DNA of 6,653 nt, taken from an uncultured Porphyromonadaceae bacterium (GTDB lineage: Bacteria > Bacteroidota > Bacteroidia > Bacteroidales > Paludibacteraceae). Below, in pieces: positions 4,493 to 6,653 of the stretch (positions are counted from its first letter, which is position 1; each line of letters opens with the position of its first letter). The DNA lies in NCBI GenBank assembly GCA_937898265.1, contig CALEJM010000080.1:1-6653 (forward strand), given 5' to 3'. Position numbers and translations under genes: made by a program. The notes beneath the pieces were generated by a model that saw only the letters and a list, made by a program, of their open reading frames with translations, was not told where the DNA came from and made no database searches.

Positions 4493-6653
4493 TTGAGTAA
4501 CTCTAATTTGGCATATTTCAACAAAAGGACACGCTCGCCCGACGTCTCAAAGCTTATCTTGGCTTTGCGACTGCTGTCGTCGCCCTCGATAGAGAGCACC
4601 TCGCCACGACCGAAAGTGGCGTGTTTCACCTTGGCACCTACAACGATTTGGTCGGCACGCGCCGCACGGATAGGGTCGGCAGTAGCCGCAGGACGGGGCA
4701 CGCCGACTGTAGCCCGACTGCTGACAGCAGTGGAGATAGACTTTGGCGTCTCGACAGCAGGGCTGGAGAACGGCGTATAGGTGGGGTGTGACAAGAACGA
4801 CGGCGTATAGGTGGGTGGCAGTTTGAGAAACTCCGGTCCAATCTCGTCGATGAAACGACTTGGCACAGTGAAGTCGGTCTGTCCGTTGCGGAAACGGGAA
4901 GTGGCGTAGCTCATGTGACACGTCTCCTTAGCACGGGTGATAGCCACATAGCAGAGACGGCGCTCCTCCTCCAGCTCCTGCACATCGGTATCCTCACACA
5001 TCGGCATCAGCCCCTCCTCTACTCCGGCAATGAAGACGTGGTTAAACTCCAAGCCTTTGGCAGAGTGAATCGTCATCAGCGTGACACGGTCAGCATTCTC
5101 TGGTTCCTTCTCGTCTTGGTCGGTAAGTAGCGCCACCTCAGAGAGGAAACTGCGGAGGGCGATATCGTTGTCGCCTTGGTTGACATGCTCTACACAGAAC
5201 TCGTTGATAGCGTTGAGCAACTCTTGGATATTCTGTCGGCGCTCCTTGTTGTCGGGGTCGTCGTCGGAAGTGATGTCGGCAGCAATACCCGAGCGTTGGA
5301 TAATTGTATCTGCCATGACATAGGCGTCGTGCTTCGGGTTGCTCTCGGCAAACTCCGCCATCATCGCTCCGAAGCCAGAGACCGTCTTAGCCGTCGAGCC
5401 CTTGAGATCCACCTGGTAGTCGGCAAGGTGTAGCACCACGTTGAGCGGACTGGTGTTATAGCGATGGGCTGCGTCGAGAATCTTGTTCTGCGTAACAGCG
5501 CCAATCTTACGGGCGGGATAGTTGATGATACGTTTGAAAGCCTCCTCGTCGTCGCCATTGATAGTGAGACGCATATACGCCAGCGCATCTTTGATTTCCT
5601 TGCGCTGATAGAACGACAGTCCGCCATAAATCTTATACGGTATGCCGACGCGCAGGAAGGTTTTCTCCAGCGAGCGCGACTGAGCGTTGGTGCGATAGAG
5701 GATGGCAATCTGCGAGTAGAGTTTTTTGCCAGGTGACCAGTCCTTATTGCGCTCCGAACGGGCGATACGCTCCACCTGCTTGGCGATGGAGTCGCTCTCG
5801 TCGAGGTCGCTGATATTGCGTGTAACCACAATCTTCTGTCCAACGGGGAGTTCGGAGAAGACGTTTTTGCGAATCTGGTTGTGGTTGTGCTTGATGAGGG
5901 CGTTGGCAGCGTTGACAATGGTCTGTGTGGAACGGTAGTTCTGCTCCAACTTAAACACCTTACACCCCTGGAATGAGCCTTGGAAATGGAGCATATTGCC
6001 GATGTTGGCGCCTCGGAAGGAGTAGATAGACTGCGCATCGTCGCCCACCACACAGATGCGGTTGTGGAGCTGCGAGAGGAGTGCCACGATGCGGTGCTGG
6101 ACGTAGTTGGTGTCCTGATACTCGTCGACAAGGATATATTTGAAACGCTCCTGATAGTGATGGAGCACGTCGGGGTGCTTCACGAAGAGTTCGTTGACAT
6201 ACAGCAAGAGGTCGTCGAAGTCCATGGCATTGGAGACGCGGCAACGCTCGCAATAGCAGGTGAAGACCTCGTGGAAACGGGGACAGCCGTGATGCTCGTC
6301 TTCCTCGCGCAGACTGTGGTTGCCGACATATTTCTCGGCGGTCACGAGGTTGTTCTTAAGCATTGAGATGCGGTTGGCAACGGTTTTCGGCTTGTATTTC
6401 TTCTCGTCGAGGGAGAGTTCTTTGATGATATCGCGAATCATCCCCTTGGAGTCGGAGGCGTCGTAGATGGTAAAGTCGCGTGTGAATCCGATTTTCTCGG
6501 CTTCTTGACGCAAGATACGCGAGAAGATGGAGTGGAAGGTGCCCATCCAAAGCCAGCGGGAGAGCGAGTCGCCTACGACTTTGGAGATACGGTTCTTCAT
6601 CTCGCGCGCCGCCTTGTTGGTGAAGGTGAGTGCCAAGATGGAGGCTGCCGGAT
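4489..6653 (-). CDS. uvrD: UvrD/PcrA-family ATP-dependent 3'-5' DNA helicase, N-terminus beyond the right edge
   Basis: This superfamily 1A helicase unwinds DNA during repair and clears replication and recombination intermediates in the cytoplasm. 720 complete codons are visible, counted from the Pro codon at 6651-6649. The frame is open to the right edge and enters just before motif Ia, so roughly 60 residues with Walker A lie outside, and the in-frame TTG at 6636 is not the true start. Motifs in order: Ia TFTNKAA (9-15), Ib GTFHS (37-41), MDFDDLL (143-149), II DEYQDTN (176-182), III VGDDAQSIYSFRGA (202-215), IV QNYRS (237-241), IVa region YGGLSFYQRKEIKD (342-355), V TIHSAKGLEF (527-536) and VI VAITRAK (569-575). 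A Pro/Ser/Thr-rich linker then leads to a C-terminal Tudor-like domain (672-720, VGAKVKHATFGRGEV start) typical of PcrA, so pcrA is an equally fair name. All visible motifs are intact. Confidence 0.96.
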   Translation of the reverse strand, partial: PAASILALTFTNKAAREMKNRISKVVGDSLSRWLWMGTFHSIFSRILRQEAEKIGFTRDFTIYDASDSKGMIRDIIKELSLDEKKYKPKTVANRISMLKNNLVTAEKYVGNHSLREEDEHHGCPRFHEVFTCYCERCRVSNAMDFDDLLLYVNELFVKHPDVLHHYQERFKYILVDEYQDTNYVQHRIVALLSQLHNRICVVGDDAQSIYSFRGANIGNMLHFQGSFQGCKVFKLEQNYRSTQTIVNAANALIKHNHNQIRKNVFSELPVGQKIVVTRNISDLDESDSIAKQVERIARSERNKDWSPGKKLYSQIAILYRTNAQSRSLEKTFLRVGIPYKIYGGLSFYQRKEIKDALAYMRLTINGDDEEAFKRIINYPARKIGAVTQNKILDAAHRYNTSPLNVVLHLADYQVDLKGSTAKTVSGFGAMMAEFAESNPKHDAYVMADTIIQRSGIAADITSDDDPDNKERRQNIQELLNAINEFCVEHVNQGDNDIALRSFLSEVALLTDQDEKEPENADRVTLMTIHSAKGLEFNHVFIAGVEEGLMPMCEDTDVQELEEERRLCYVAITRAKETCHMSYATSRFRNGQTDFTVPSRFIDEIGPEFLKLPPTYTPSFLSHPTYTPFSSPAVETPKSISTAVSSRATVGVPRPAATADPIRAARADQIVVGAKVKHATFGRGEVLSIEGDDSSRKAKISFETSGERVLLLKYAKLELLK
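4770..4815 (-). repeat. Direct repeat in the helicase linker encoding PTYTP twice
   Basis: A 16-base plus-strand sequence (ACGGCGTATAGGTGGG) occurs at 4770-4785 and again at 4800-4815, a period of 30 bases or ten codons. It gives two PTYTP segments, each followed by Ser/Phe-rich residues, in the linker between helicase core and Tudor-like domain. The spacing in whole codons keeps the frame. It is best explained as a small in-frame duplication in a disordered region. Confidence 0.75.

Noticed and set aside
4301..6366. Many other open frames on both strands within the helicase and membrane-protein genes
   Set aside because: They overlap the conserved helicase frame, have no recognisable motifs or own promoters, and are expected shadows in G+C-rich coding DNA.
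6634..6636. TTG at 6636 as the start of the helicase
   Set aside because: The frame stays open to the right edge, and the residues before it (PAASI) continue the family pattern leading into motif Ia. A start here would remove Walker A.

Overview
The window looks like a chromosomal piece of a host-associated member of the Bacteroidota, most likely Bacteroidales. The grounds are a TAnnTTTG-type -7 promoter box, A/T-rich sequence instead of a Shine-Dalgarno site before the start codon, a very large secreted sialidase with the repeat-poor beta-rich C-terminal architecture seen in type IX-secreted proteins of this phylum, and a Bacteroidota-style UvrD/PcrA helicase. Every gene I can support lies on the minus strand, so the window is transcribed from right to left. 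No tRNA, rRNA, CRISPR array, insertion sequence or integrase was seen.

Right part (6653 to 4157): a UvrD/PcrA-family DNA helicase, missing its first roughly 60 residues (Walker A) beyond the right edge, overlaps by ATGA with a small four-helix membrane protein of unknown function. The pair looks like one transcription unit, closed by a strong intrinsic terminator at 4093-4130 whose only non-Watson-Crick pair is a G-U wobble in the minus-strand RNA.

Intergenic part (4156 to 3799): after the terminator comes a Bacteroidota-type promoter (boxes at 4083-4081 and 4061-4054), then an untranslated leader of about 250 nt. Its first half folds on paper into a three-way junction: a 13+5 bp closing stem at 4019-3906 enclosing two hairpins, followed by a U-rich tract. 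Every non-canonical pair is a G-U wobble in the minus-strand RNA but would be a C-A mismatch in plus-strand RNA, which supports a real RNA element in the leader of the downstream gene. I could not match it to a known riboswitch class. This is the most interesting unexplained signal in the window.

Left part (3798 to 1): one uninterrupted reading frame of 1266 codons that runs off the left edge. It starts with a signal peptide and a complete GH33 exo-alpha-sialidase domain with all expected catalytic residues. Next come an acidic proline/valine linker, a module of the kind found near the C-terminus of Bacteroidota type IX-secreted proteins, and a long tail I do not recognise. The enzyme would release terminal sialic acids from host glycans outside the cell or at its surface. 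The central module is clearly richer in G+C than the sequence on either side. There is no evident functional link between the helicase unit and the sialidase; they appear to be simply neighbours separated by terminator and promoter. I do not see a multi-gene novel system here.
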